64,000 nt of DNA from Aphelenchoides besseyi (taxonomy: Eukaryota > Nematoda > Chromadorea > Rhabditida > Aphelenchoididae), in the NCBI GenBank assembly GCA_024699855.1, contig JAMPIQ010000001.1, positions 9,486,001 through 9,550,000 of the forward strand. The letters run 5' to 3'. The notes under the pieces are model-generated. The model made no database searches, was not told where the DNA came from, and saw nothing but the letters and a program-made list of their open reading frames with translations. Positions 48,101 through 59,777 of the stretch are shown piece after piece; position 1 is the stretch's first letter, and the number at the start of each line of letters is the position of its first letter. A program made the position numbers and the translations under genes.

Positions 48101-50090
48101 GCGACTCCGCCCTAATGGGCGAAACTGCGCGCTGCCGTGGACTCTCCAGTCAACCCTAGGTGTTGCTTATTGAACAGTCGTTTGCTAAAAAACTTATTCT
48201 TCTACGGCATTGCTTTCAACTGGCATGTATCTTCAGGATTGGGCTTGTGAAGACTTCAATTTATTCGACTTCATCGGACAAGACGAGCAATCCCAACACA
48301 ACGCTAACGAGGACTTGAATCAGGCGTACAACAGCGCACAAAAAGACGAATTGCAATCTCTTCAGAAGCCGGACGCAATGTAAGTTCGAGGTGTGTTGAA
48401 GCCGACTATAACTCTCTTCATTGCAGGTACAGCGTGATGCAATACAACGAAATTGCTGCTCCGGAAATGTACAACGCTCATCGCAACATGAACGCCATGA
48501 TGTCCGAAGACATGGCCGGAAACAACTTCATCAACGGTGAGTTCGCGAAACTTCTCAACACTTTGCGCAGATGACCGGGAGAAGAGACTGTTTGTTGACC
48601 CAAAAAACGTCACGCGCTTTTGCGTCTAAAAATAAATTTCGCTGGAAGATTCCGGGTGATCAGTTTGGTTTCTTTAATTTTCGGATTCGCAGACTTCGAG
48701 TGGAAAAAAAGATCCGAAAAATATTTTCGTGTTTTTGCCGTTTTTGGAATTTTTTGGCTCCGCCTTTTTGTTCCGCTCCCGAGACACGTGCTGTTTACGT
48801 GAAGGGCGCTTTGATGTTCAGAGTTCAGAGCTCAAAAAATTTTCTTCGCCCGCGGCCGTTTCGTTTTCATTCGATTCGCAGCGCACGACGCGGTCGGTCG
48901 GATGTTTTCTTCTGGGCGATTCCGATCGTGATCAGTGATCATTCCGAAGATGCTTGATCACGCGCTGTTTTCGTTTTTGGAGGATTCTGGGGACTTGGTG
49001 GTGGCAGTTCGTTGATTCGGAACGATGCCATTTGATGCCAATTCATGGTGGGGAAACTCGCGCTCTCTTTCGTAAGTCCACACAACAACACGGCACTTAC
49101 GCACACCCAGTCGGCGCTCGAACGCGTCTTCGTTTTCTTTCGATCGCCTTTTTTAGTCCAAAAATGCACGACGATTTCCGTCTTTCTATGTTTAGCAGCA
49201 GCTTCTTCAATCCGGGTATTCTTTTTGAAATGGATCTGCTTCGGATTCTTTATTGTTTAATTTGGTGTTGTTTTCAGACGAACGCTACGCTCCCAATACT
49301 TCTGGCTTGTTGAATAACGCCGTTTCGAAACTCCACTTACAACAACAACAAATCCAACCTTCAACAAGTCGTTTGGGCCAACAGACATCACAACAACAAT
49401 CACAGACTTTTTCATCTGCCGGCAGAATGCGTCCACAACTTCAAGCCAACCAACTGCAAACTCAAGTTCAATTGAATGGCGCCGATTTGGCCGACAACGT
49501 TTTGTTGCCCACTTCTTCCACGTCGCCCGTCAACAACAACAATTCACTTTACATGGCACCGATTAAAACAGAACCCACTGGTCAATATGATTTGGTAGGT
49601 CATGACGAATATGTACGTTTATTTTCAGTCTTTTGTATTTGAATTAACAATCAATTTGTGTGATCATTCTTAACGATTCGACTTTTTCAGTTCGACTCGA
49701 CCTCAGACAACGAAAGCCACTATTCGCACAATGGTTCTGGTGGCCTTTTGGGTTCTGCGAAACCGCGCAAGTATCGAATCAAACCCGAAAGCGAACGTGC
49801 CAATCCACAATACCGAATGAAGCGCGCCAAGAACAACGATGCCGTTCGTCGTTCACGTGAAAAGGCGAAGCAAGCGCAGTTGGACAAAGAAAAGCGTTTG
49901 CAGTTTTTGGAGTTGGAGCACCATGAACATTACAAAGTAAGTTCTTCGATCTCATAGTTTCGATGTTCATTCGCCTTCTTTTCAGGTGGTTAATAGTCTT
50001 CAAAAGCGAATCAACGAGTTGGAAAAGGAAGTGGCTCGTCAGCGCCAAAACTGCTCCTGTGGTTCGGCCCAACAGATGTATCGTCGCTAA
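45106..50090 (+). CDS. C/EBP-family bZIP transcription factor
   Basis: Exons 45106-45384, 48237-48379, 48427-48536, 49278-49594, 49691-49936 and 49986-50090 close in phase to 399 aa. The N-terminal two-thirds is Gln/Asn/Ser-rich and acidic, with a conserved-looking EDFNLFDFIGQ patch and a PIKTEPTG motif typical of activation regions. The basic region reads KYRIKPESERANPQYRMKRA-KNNDAVRRSREKAKQAQ, the C/EBP signature, followed by a short zipper (LELEHHEHYKVVNSLQKRINELEKEV). C/EBP proteins bind TTGCGCAA-type sites as dimers and control metabolic and stress genes. Two introns are very long (2.85 kb and 741 bp). The first ATG is used; a second in-frame ATG at 45193 is an alternative start. AATAAA occurs near 50333. 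Confidence 0.93.
45385..48236 (+). other. 2.85 kb first intron of the C/EBP-like gene
   Basis: Flanked by TTTGAG|GTAAGT and CTTCAG|GATTGG. It holds two perfect TGACGTCA palindromes at 45427-45434 and 45559-45566, another TGACGTG at about 45849, and a GACGAGTCGAAGCGACTCG inverted repeat near 45829. Base use is rich in TTTTCG and CGTTT, quite unlike the AT-rich intergenic DNA. No nested gene is supported. The sequence looks regulatory. Confidence 0.5.
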
Positions 50091-50397
50091 GAAGTTTCTC
50101 TCAATTCGTACGAGTTCCTTTTTGAACTCGATTAGCATCTTCTGACTATTCCATTTAACCGAATTGCACATCCGCATCCGTTTTTTACACCCTAACCCGT
50201 GAATACTCCCACGTGTAAAATCAAAACCTAAAAACTATCTCCCTGTGTTTTGAACGCAATTTTTGTACATTTGTATTTCTCATAACACTTCGTACGATGC
50301 GGATGTTCGTATTTGTATGATTGTAAATCTTTAAATAAATTTAATTAACTTCTAAGCACAGTTCAATAATCAATTAAATCAACTGATTAATCGGCCG

Positions 50398-50849
50398 CTA
50401 TTTTCGGCGATGCAAAAGAACAAAGTCGAGGAAAAGCGATTTGGCTGTGCGGCGATCTTTGAATACGATTTCTGATCTCCGAAAAACACTGTGCTTCACG
50501 TGCAAACAACCAGACGCGTAAACAGCCACAACGCTCGGGTTTACCCTCTTCCCTCTGGAATTTGTTTTGCAGACGTGTTTTTTGTTGTTCACAAGTCGAA
50601 TTGGACTTTTCGTTTCGCTCATCGATGTGGTCAGTGATCGTGAGAAAGAGCAAGTTCGCAAATTCGCCGTTGATAAGCAGATGATCGTTGATGGAATACG
50701 TTGAAGATCACTGGGGTGGTTTCTGATCGCGCGTGGAAACGTCGGGAATCGCCGCGAAAGTGCTCACGCGTTTGAAGCGAAGATCCGATGGTCATGTTTT
50801 CGTTTTGATGATCGCGAATAATCGCGAGCAATCCGACTTTCCAGCTCAT
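50398..50849 (-). CDS. Small basic protein of 77 aa, probably second gene of an operon
   Basis: A TGTTGTTCCAG acceptor lies 3 nt before the ATG at 50849, as for a trans-spliced start. Exons 50849-50700, a 10 nt microexon 50554-50545, and 50471-50398 close in phase: MSWKVGLLAIIRDHQNEN ... TTPVIFN, REE, IVFKDRRTAKSLFLDFVLLH-RRK. Without splicing, the first exon ends at 50631 after 72 residues, so the 3' structure is less sure than the start. The family is not recognised; the protein is short, basic, without leader or membrane segment. It starts about 115 nt after the stop of the UBA exon on the same strand, the spacing seen in nematode operons. It ends almost at the polyadenylation signal of the opposing bZIP gene. 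Confidence 0.5.
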
Positions 50850-50964
50850 CCGCTGGAACAACAAAATGATGTCAAGATCGGCTTGTTCATTGAAATTGGA
50901 TTCTGTTTATTTGGACCAGAAGATGACAGAAATGAGGACTGTTGATTAGTAGTGACTGATTGGT

Positions 50965-51191
50965 TTACTCGTTTTGCTCGGAACGGTCGAACGAACTCAA
51001 CAGAAACTGCAGAGCCTGATGCACGTCATTGTTGAAGCGTTTCAATGCATCGACTGCCGTTTCGTATTCGATTCCCATTCCGATCAAAACGGCCAACTTC
51101 TCGCTGTCTACTTCTGTCGCCGTTGCTGGAGGACTTGAAGCCGCTGGAGCTGAAGTGCCGGAAGTCGACGGACGATCTTCGTCGATTGGAC
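50965..51191 (-). CDS. Terminal exon encoding a UBA domain; rest of gene not resolved
   Basis: After an ATTTTCAG acceptor the frame runs 227 nt to TAA at 50967-50965. It encodes a Pro/Ser/Thr/Ala-rich linker (DEDRPSTSGTSAPAASSPP) and then a UBA domain: EKLAVLIGMGIEYETAVDAL, KRFNNDVHQALQFLLSSF. The M/I-G-M/F-G-x loop and the final L-L-x-S are characteristic. UBA domains bind ubiquitin. The exon needs a phase-1 donor upstream; I found no convincing 5' exons within 1 kb. The DDI1 gene 4.4 kb upstream on the same strand lacks the UBA domain that many DDI1 proteins have, so a long-intron link to it is conceivable. Confidence 0.55.
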
Positions 51192-53829
51192 CTGAAAATT
51201 TCGGAATTAAATTCTTTGACTAATTGGCGCAATTCTTCCACAGTAATAAAGGAGGTTATTAACTGAACGCATTGATGTTGTTAATTGCGACTATTGAGGT
51301 GGTACAAGTGGTACAAACTAGACTCTCTACTGTGCGCTTCAAAAGACTAATACGTGATCGATGGTCATCAGCAACGAAAAAACTCAATGATTACCGTTCT
51401 CGTTTTGGTCAACAAAAAAGCTCGAAATATCGTATTGAATTATTTAAGCTGCTTTGGATTAAGTTTGCATACTGCAGCTGCGAGTTGCCAGAATTTCCAA
51501 ATTCTGCATCCCACGCAAAATCAGAATCGTTGGCCGCCATCCAAAGCACATTCGATTAATTGGAAGAGCGGGTGGGAGATTAGCTTTCGGACCTTAAAAT
51601 ATCATTTGACTTCAACGAAAATCTCAAGCTCATTGGCCAGCAGTCGAAGTACAATTTTGGCTTGTGCTTATTTCCGGCTTTGTATTCGCCACCCTCACTT
51701 CGCGAAGGGAATCGACGACTTGTACAGGAAACTTATTGACTGTCCGATTGAGCAATTGAACTTTTGGACAGAAGCACTCGGTTGCCGTTAAGTGGTCGGT
51801 TGAAACAAAACACAAACTACGCCAGACGAAGTTAACTCGTAAACTAAACCGCTTATACGAAATGGAATTTTACGTCAGAATTTGGTTTCGTACGTCAATC
51901 TGAGTAGTGATGAAATGTTCACTTGATAATGAACTCAAAGTCTCGATCATAAACGCTCGTGACCACTCAGTTTTGGGGGGTTTCCTTTCGATCACGCGAT
52001 TTACACATCGACGGAACTTGTTTTCGTTGACCGACTTTCGATTTGTCACGTTTAGTCGACGTGTCATAGGCACTTTTCGGAGGATTTCCTTCCTAATTGA
52101 TATCCTCGGCGGAAGCGATTTGTCATTGCGGGACTTTGTATCATAAGCCAAAGGAAACTTCCGATTCGATGGAAACGCCGTTTTTTGGTTTTCAGTCGCA
52201 CGACGTCAATTCGTGACATTCGACCGTAAAATCAAATCGATTTCGTGGACGATATTTTGGAGTGCAATTTTAGTGCGGAAAACCCACGAAGACGCTCGAG
52301 ACTCTTCGATTGATAACATTCGGCGAATTGGAACAGAAATGAACGTGCAGATGCTAAGAATAAGTGGGTTGTCACGAGAATTGTGACAGATTTGTGCGCA
52401 TAGAAACTCCAACGTTTATCGAACGCGTTTTTATCGATGGAATCTGAGCGCGGTCGAGCCCGTTGGTCACGACGACTCACTTCCTGAATTGATGATGTCG
52501 ATTTGAAGTCGATAAAAGTCATTGTTTTCGGGTTTAACGACCGGAAGAACCAATTCCAAGTGTACACGTACGCACGAAACTATCACAATCGAGCACGTTC
52601 AAGTACACGAGAGTCCAAAATCCCACGAATCTTTGCGGTCGCAAAGATCAAAGCCAAAACGATCTTTGCATATCATTTGCCGCCATTTGTTCCCGATCAC
52701 AAGCTCTTCGTCGTAAACCCGAACTTTGGACTTTGGATGCGCAGGAAAGCACATAAACTTTGTTTTTGCACAGACCTTCCATGAGGCTTTCAAATTTGAG
52801 AACTTTTACTGCACAATCAGGTTTTCATCACGAGACACAACATTCGATTCTGATCAATCACGGGGTCTACTTGTACTTCCGAACAAGCGCCATTTGACGT
52901 CATCAGTTGAACAAGACGATTGGAAACTTGCGCTTTGACATCAATTTGATTTTGTGTAAAAAACGAGATTAGATTTGCATTTTGCTTCACAATTTGCGTT
53001 CAAGTGACATTAGGGGATTCTGGATAGTGCGCTTATTTTTGCCCAAAAATGCTCCTCAGTTAACCCTATGCATTGCAGACGAATTTTAACAAGTCAATCG
53101 GTTTAGATGACTCGCAAATCTTCCTCGTTCCAGCAGGTGGGAGTCGCGTCTCCATCATCGTTCAATTAGCTAATGGTTCGCATGATGTTAAATATACTCC
53201 TCCGCGCTCTTCAACCGAGGAGCAGTGGAAAATTTGAGAAGAATCAAGAAGCGCCGACACACGAATTCAATTATGATAACTAGGAATACAAACGGAAGAT
53301 AATCCCGAGTAAACAGATTGACCAATCAGCTGCTAATCGCCCAGCGGACAAAACAGGAGCCCTCGGAGGATTTGAAGGCATTGCGAATTAGACTAATCCC
53401 ATCAATTAACGTTAAACTAAATGTCAAATATAGCCGGAAAGATTAGCCATCAAAATCAAAGAGCATATTCGTTAATTGAAACAAAAATGTTTACCAAAAC
53501 TATAACGGCTTTGGAGCCTTGAAATGTTTACAACTTGTGAAATAAAAGATTAGCGTTTTAGATGTTACACGATTAGTTCGTTTTGAAATAAAAACTCAAT
53601 CAAATTATGCTCCAGTTTCAATGTCTGTCTGCTGATTCAAAATGTCCTCGGGATATTTTGCAATAAAGAAAGTTTAGTTCACGGTTGCTCAGAACTCAAT
53701 GGCAACGTTGTTGTATATTCCAGAAAGTTTAGCTTCAAACTTCTAAGCAACATCCATTGATCAACTCAAAAGTTTATCGCACTTTGTAGTTGATTACCGT
53801 CGTGAGTCTGCAAAATAAAAACCACCACA
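51192..53829. other. Gene-poor stretch
   Basis: About 2.6 kb with many open frames on both strands but none with splice-site or domain support. A (-) ATG at 51540 opens MAANDSDFAWDAEFG with a GTATGC donor at 51472, a weak candidate first exon for the UBA gene. A TGACGTCA palindrome occurs at 52895-52902. Confidence 0.4.
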
Positions 53830-53872
53830 GTGTTAGCCAAAGACTTTCGCTCCGGCCGTTTAACTGACGACG

Positions 53873-54048
53873 CGATGTCCCCCGATTTTCCGAACAGTTT
53901 GCAGACGACCAAAGCAAAATCAAAGCTCAGAGAGCAAACAAACGATCTTCAAAAAACAGCGATCGCCAACAAGTTGGTCGTTAAATTCGAGCACTTGGAG
54001 GCCTACGGTAAAGTCAAAAGCTCGACCGGTGTAAACATCCGTGAATAG
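53873..54048 (+). CDS. Possible small coiled-coil protein
   Basis: An ATG at 53873 opens 57 codons: MSPDFPNSLQTTKAKSKLRE, then a Lys/Gln/Leu helix and EHLEAYGKVKSSTG, ending in TAG. The frame is open upstream to a CACCACAG acceptor at about 53831, so this may be the last exon of a longer gene. Base composition is more coding-like than its AT-rich flanks. No family recognised. Confidence 0.35.
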
Positions 54049-55342
54049 ACGTCTAATCCACATGTCTTTTAACTACGTAACTCGTGACAGAAGTTTATTT
54101 TGATTCAGCAAACGCGTAGTTTGTTATGCGATACCGATTTAGACTTCGGAATGTGGAAGTGAAGTCTGAACATCTCGGAATTAAAGACGTCAATTCGCGT
54201 CGATTAGAACGAATGCGGTTTTCTCGGGCAGCAGCCAAATTGGGAGTTTTGTCGACGTAATTTAAAAGCATTAAGATAATCCGCAGCGTGTTTCGGCGTC
54301 TAAATCGATTCGTGGATTTATTATCCCATGGCAATGACAATTGAAATCCAGAAATATCGACGTAGGCGACCGTTTCCACCGATGCAAACGTGAAGACCGA
54401 AATAACGACGCTAAGAAGTACGTAAACATTGGCGGTTTTGATCAATTGCGTAGCTTCGAATTCGTTTCCTTTGACCAAAAAACATCAAGAACTTATTTTC
54501 GGTTAGCCACAAACTTTGTCTTCAGCTAAAGATCGTAAACACTCCTGAACTACAACATCGACTACTGTACCTTCTGCACAAACAAACAATTCAAATTGCG
54601 ATTACCACGCGCTTTCGACGTAGATTTCCAATTCACATGCTGCAAACAACTGCTGTGTAAATTGCTGTCTGATTCCTAACACAACTTTTTGTTCTCGTAC
54701 TTAAACTTATTGTTCACAGGTCACAGGTCGAAATACTTGGGGTTCAAACAAAACACATCGGGTACCATGACTACATCAAAATGCGGATTTAAGTTCGACA
54801 TTGCTATAGAATTCATGTGAAAGCGGATTCTTTTGTGTAGTTTTTTGAAGTCAATTCTCCGAAGTTTCCATGACAAACTTCGTTTGAAATTCCTTCTGTT
54901 TGACTTAAACTGCGGGTGGAATTGGCAATCAGTTTCGTTCGTTTTGCTTCAAACTTTGCGGTGAATCGAAATGAACAAGATGTTTTGCAAGCGAATTTTT
55001 GTATTTTGTAGCATCGAACAGTGGAAATAGTCACGAACAACAAATTTAGAAGTGCGATGGTTGGTCGTTTTAATTTCCAGGTTATTCGAAACTAGGACAT
55101 GCGATCTGACTAAACGCTTGAAGGTTATTAGTGGAGATCTGTGGTTTGAACACGCGACCTCAACGCTCCAAACTAATTGGACTTACAGAAGGGAGAAGTT
55201 TGCATGTTACAGCAATTCAACTCGTATCTACAAAGAACTGACCCCAGCAGCAACTTCCGTTCTCCCGAAAACAACAAATTTGCGTGCTAGAAATCAATTG
55301 GACTCGTAAGTGGCTTGCAATCACATTGAACCGGATGTGTGA
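54049..55342. other. Gene-free stretch
   Basis: A (-) frame (54478-54095, no ATG) contains a hydrophobic run VYVLLSVVISVFTFASVETV that would act as a leader, but no start codon or acceptor supports it. Nothing else is supported. Confidence 0.35.
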
Positions 55343-55483
55343 ATGGAGAGCCCAGAATTCGCGGAAGCAGCTTTGGTTAACGAGCTTGCAAGCAAAAGCA
55401 CTTCAAACGAAAATAGAAACTTTGCAGAGCAGTTAGAAATCAAAGAATACGAACGACAACACAGCAAAACAGTCACTACTTAA
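55343..55483 (+). CDS. Possible 46-codon small ORF
   Basis: An ATG-initiated frame MESPEFAEAALVNELASKST and on to TAA encodes a hydrophilic Glu/Lys-rich peptide. An AATAAA lies about 35 nt after the stop. No upstream acceptor next to the ATG and no family match, so this is tentative. Confidence 0.25.
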   Translation: MESPEFAEAALVNELASKSTSNENRNFAEQLEIKEYERQHSKTVTT

Positions 55484-55639
55484 GAACGTAAACATTCAGC
55501 TCACACTCCAAACTCAAATAAACACAAAAAACTGAAAACATTTATTGAGAACCTTAACAAGACATGTCCGAAAAGTTACAAAAGAGGTTAGTAGAACAGT
55601 TAGTTTAACCCACAAGTTTGTTTGATATCGCGAGCAAAT

Positions 55640-57026
55640 TTATTCCTCCATTTTCTCATCAGACACTTTTTTCTCTTCTGAGTCGCTGGACATACCGATT
55701 GCAGTTTGACCCAAACGTTTCACTTCACGTTTGTATTGTTCTTCGCCGAGGAATGGCACTTCGGTTTCGTTCAAAATCAATACGTTCCGTTTGCAGTCGA
55801 TGATACAGCCGTTGGGACGAAGAAACGTGAGGCCCAAAAGAATCTCGACACGATTCTCATCCAACACGTCCAATGGGCCACTGAGATGTGTGTTTCCGAT
55901 TTGAAGTTTGCCTTAAAATTGAAACTTAAGAATAACATAAGATCGAGACTTACAAACGTGAATTCGACCACGAACTTTGCTTGTTCCACCGATTCCCGAG
56001 GCTTTGGTGAAGAAACGTTCGTCGACATTGTCGAAGATGTTGCACTTCTTGGCAATTTGCGTCGAAATGATAGATTGTTGAGCACCTGAATGAAAAGTCA
56101 TACTACAAAATAGCTTATGTACAAACCAGAATCAACCATCGCCAGCACCTCGACGTCGTTGATCTTCACGTGAATGTGCAACAAACCGATTGGAATGTAC
56201 GACTCGGGAAAGTGTTCTAACGCGTATTGGTATCTGCAGTTAACATCAACATAAGATGGGAATATATAGTCTTCAACTTACTGTTCCTTAATGTTGTTTT
56301 GTCGAATCATTTCGGCAATGTATTGTTGACCCTCGACACTGTTGGCATCGTTTCGTAGATTGTGCAAACGACGTTGATTCTTGTCGAATTCAACAAACGC
56401 CTGATGGAAATGCTCTGAAAGCTCTTGGGTCAGACTAATCCTCTGAAGACCTCACCGTAATCATTCGGCTTCGCTTCAAAGGCTGCGGCAACAGGCGCTG
56501 CTTTCAGTTTGTAGTCACGAATATGTCCAGGATCGTTGGCCAACTGATCGAAAAGACGACGAGTAAGTTTGCGGAGCTCAGAATCACGAGTTTCATCGGA
56601 GGAAGATTGGGACTGAGACATTTTGCGTGCTCCGGGAACTCGGATTTGAGAAACCAAATTGCTGATCAGTCCGCGCATCTCCGACTGCTGGTTCCCAACC
56701 GATTGAACGCGTGAACGGACGCTCGGAGTTTCACGACGAGACCCAGTAGTCAAAACATTCAAAATGTCTTTGTCTTTGATCCCGTGCTGCTGAAACGGAA
56801 GATTGAGATAAACCGGAGGAAAAGAACAAACCTGAAGAGTTATTTTCAATGTTTCCGCATTCAACTTCAGGGCGCGAACTCCGATCATCAAAACCAGATC
56901 GTCGTTGGGCAACGACTCAATCGGCGGAATCTCGTGACGGACCAGGGCGAAGAAGTTCTCCAGTTCCATGTCTTCGCCGACATCCACGGTTGCAACCTCG
57001 TCTTCGAAAACAACAGTGATCTGCAT
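55640..57026 (-). CDS. DDI1: DDI1-like ubiquitin-shuttle aspartyl protease
   Basis: Exons 57026-56832, 56789-56456, 56414-56282, 56233-56127, 56085-55954 and 55911-55640 close in phase to 390 aa. The N-terminal ubiquitin-like domain is divergent (MQITVVFEDEVATVDVGEDM, ENFFALVRHEIPP). The helical HDD region follows (QSSSDETRDSELRKLTRR; EGQQYIAEMIRQNNI). The retropepsin fold carries the catalytic motif MVDSGAQQSIIS, flap GIGGTSKVRGRIHV, and second-half LLGLTFLRPNGCIID. DDI1 cuts highly ubiquitinated substrates such as the SKN-1A/NRF1 factor and assists the proteasome. The D-S-G-A triad and hydrophobic flap are intact, so an active dimeric protease is expected. No UBA domain is encoded before the stop at 55640. 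Confidence 0.93.
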
Positions 57027-58222
57027 TCTGATTCAGAGCGAGTGATCAGTTCAAACTGTTCGAGGAGTCGGCAAAAGAGAGGAATGAAGGACAAACTCGC
57101 AGTACTGAAAATCGGAAGAATTTCATAATCATCAGAATTATGCGGAATGAACACTCAAGTTATCGTCAAAATGAACTCATTTCAATTTCATGAGTAACTT
57201 TGACAACAAAAAATCTCCAATCTTATGATCAGATTTCTCAAACGAATCATCGTGTTCTTTAAAGTTTATCGTAAACAAAGTGATCATTAAAAAACACCAA
57301 AGAGTAAGCTGCAAAAGCGAAGTGCTCAGTTAATCGATTTGATAGAAGGAATCCGAATGGCGCGCTAACTGGTTGTTGCCTTTAAACTTTTGATGCTTTT
57401 TGTGGCTCCAACAACACATTTCAGAAGCTGCGCAAGTGACGGAAAGCTGACCAGTTGAAAACAAACGTTATTTATACTTGTACTTTCAATTTCCAACGCT
57501 GAGAACAAGTTCATGAGTTCATTTGATTAGCAAATTGATCGATTATTACAATGTCCATCGATGAACTGAGTGTAAATGTTCGGTTTCTGATTCTTCGGAT
57601 CCTTCACATGCTTCATTAAGCCTTAAATTTGTGATTAACCTCACAATGAACTTTGCTATGTTGATCGGAGAGATTTCATTTGTCAAAGTGTTTGACTGTT
57701 CACTGCTTCTAAATAACGCAGATTGAGGACAACTTACGGCATTTGCATTCAATCCAAGATCAATGAGAACGACGGTACACCAACTCAACCAAAGATTATT
57801 TTTATCTAGAATCTGGAAGCTCAGGTAAATCATAGCAACTGCAATTGTACTTTGTTCTTATTACATTTTCAGTACAGTTCACTTTGTTAATCAAATTTTG
57901 CTGTAAATAAATTGCTTTAAATGTCCTGTTTCGAAATTTAACCAATGGGCCAACGATCGAAAAGCTGTCAAACTTTAAATCGCTAAAATTAGATTGCCTG
58001 GTGTTAAAATGAACAAAGACTTAAATCGAACATCACTGCCAGTTGAGTATTGTACTCACACGCTCAGTTTGCAAGGATAGGAATGGTCGGATTTGTCAAA
58101 CTACGATTCTGCAACACATCTTTCGGTTGCCAGCAATTTTATAGCGCTATCCATCAGTCTTCTAAATTTGTTCATTTCGACAAGAAAAGACCTCGAGCGA
58201 TTAGTCGACTTGTTTTGACGAA
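57027..58222. other. Divergent intergenic region
   Basis: Between DDI1 (-) and the chemoreceptor (+), AT-rich, with only short unsupported frames. It presumably contains both promoters. Confidence 0.4.
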
Positions 58223-59675
58223 ATGGACAGAAATACTCTCACGGTAATGGAAGCAATCGGTTTATGTTTTCGTGAACATCGAAATGTCTACGCGTACTCG
58301 GTCGGTAGTTTGGCATTCATCCTTCAACTCGTGCTCTTCTATTCGATCATCTACAAGAGTCCAGCACAATTCAAAGTCTTCAAACATCTAGTTTTACTTG
58401 ACAACTCGTTGGCGTTCATTTTCAATATTATGTGCGTTGTTTTACAACCAACATCCGATTCGAAAGATGGCAATATCTTTCTGCTGTTCGATGGTCCATT
58501 TGCTCATTTGTCTCAACCCTACAACTCTGCTCTATGGATGTTGTTTCTTGCCGTAATGCTCTCAACTGTCGTAGTCCTTCCTCTTCAGTATGTTTATCGT
58601 TATTTTTTGATCTGCCGGTAAGCTGATCGACAGCGATGGTACGACAAACATTTGCAGAAAGGTGGCAATTTCAAGCGAACGTTTCGCGTTGATGTTCCTA
58701 GCTTCTGTGAGCGTAGTTTTCGTTCACTGTATTCTTGGAGGCTTCATTTTCTCTCATAACAACGATACGAAAGTTCGGGAACGATTTGGACGTTTGCTTC
58801 TGGCCGATTCCTATTGGGCAGATGATCTACCAGTATATACAATTTTAGACAAAGTAAAAAACTCAACTAGACCTCCAACAGTCTTGTCTTTTTAGTCGAA
58901 TTCGTTGGTGATCGCCCACTTCGTCTTCAACAACATCATTATGATTGTTTCGTACTCGGTTGTTGTTTTCTGTTCTAGAAGAGTGTTGACGGAGTTGCGT
59001 CGAAACATCAAAAACATGTCGCGAACAACTCGAGACGCAAATAATCAACTTTCATTGGTCTTATTCGTACAGGTGAGTTTTCTGCAAAATTAGTCGCCTA
59101 TTCTTTTTGCAAGAATCGTGTTTATTCGCAGTCAAAACAAACTTACGACTTCAAACAACAAATTTTAAAACGCGAAGACTTGTGATAAAAACGTTATGTG
59201 AAGTTTGATACTGAATACAAAAGTGAACGTCCTACGAATTTCAATTTTCAGGCAGCAGTTCCATTCTTCTGCTTATCGTTTCCTGTGCTTCTCCAAGTCA
59301 CGTTGTCGATCGCCGGCATTTCGGTTCCGAACACCGCCGTCTTTTTGACCACTTTTGTAGCTTGGGCTCCGGTGAGTTGACTACACCCTTGATGCTATCA
59401 GACACTATAGGTCTGCAATAACACAAAATTCAAGATACAAAGTTAGACGTAAGAGTAAAGTCGTTTTATAGGTTCTTGTTGCTTTTGCAACGTTGATGAT
59501 TGTGACTCCTTATCGCCAAACGGTTTTTTTTGTTCTTCCAACAAAACCGCCATTCAAGTGCGCATTGCCGCCATTAAACATCCTTATACTTTTGCCGGAA
59601 AGTCATACGACGACCGAAACAAAAACTTATTTCTTAAGACGAGTTCATTTTAGTTTGTATTGTTTAGCAAAATAA
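58223..59675 (+). CDS. Seven-transmembrane chemoreceptor, Str type
   Basis: Exons 58223-58617, 58658-58853, 58896-59072, 59252-59371 and 59472-59675 close in phase to 363 aa. Hydrophobic segments in order: VGSLAFILQLVLFYSIIY, HLVLLDNSLAFIFNIMCVVL, ALWMLFLAVMLSTVVVLPL, FALMFLASVSVVFVHCILGG, SLVIAHFVFNNIIMIVSYSV, VPFFCLSFPVLLQVTLSIAG and VFLTTFVAWAPVLVAFATLM, seven in all. The motif IVTPYRQTV after TM7 is the PYR signature of nematode Str-superfamily (str/srj/srd) receptors. These sit in cilia of sensory neurons and detect odours. The protein is complete. The exact subfamily needs a search. A TATAG|GTTCTT acceptor 100 nt downstream of exon 4 starts the last exon. Confidence 0.87.
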
Positions 59676-59777
59676 ACATCCTTTACAATTCAGTTTATTA
59701 CAAAGCCAATCGATTACAAAAGGGAATGCACATATGAAAAGTTCTGACCACGTACTTGCCATCTGTTACCATTTCGT

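Noticed and set aside
50733..50945. 70-codon + frame (SGIAAKVLTRLKRR...) opposite the small operon gene
   Set aside because: It is the antisense of a frame with a trans-splice-like start, phase-closing exons and a 3' end; the + frame starts at GTG and lacks these.
54095..54478. Possible collagen or secreted protein leader on - strand
   Set aside because: Hydrophobic run is present, but there is no ATG in frame, no acceptor and no Gly-X-Y repeats.
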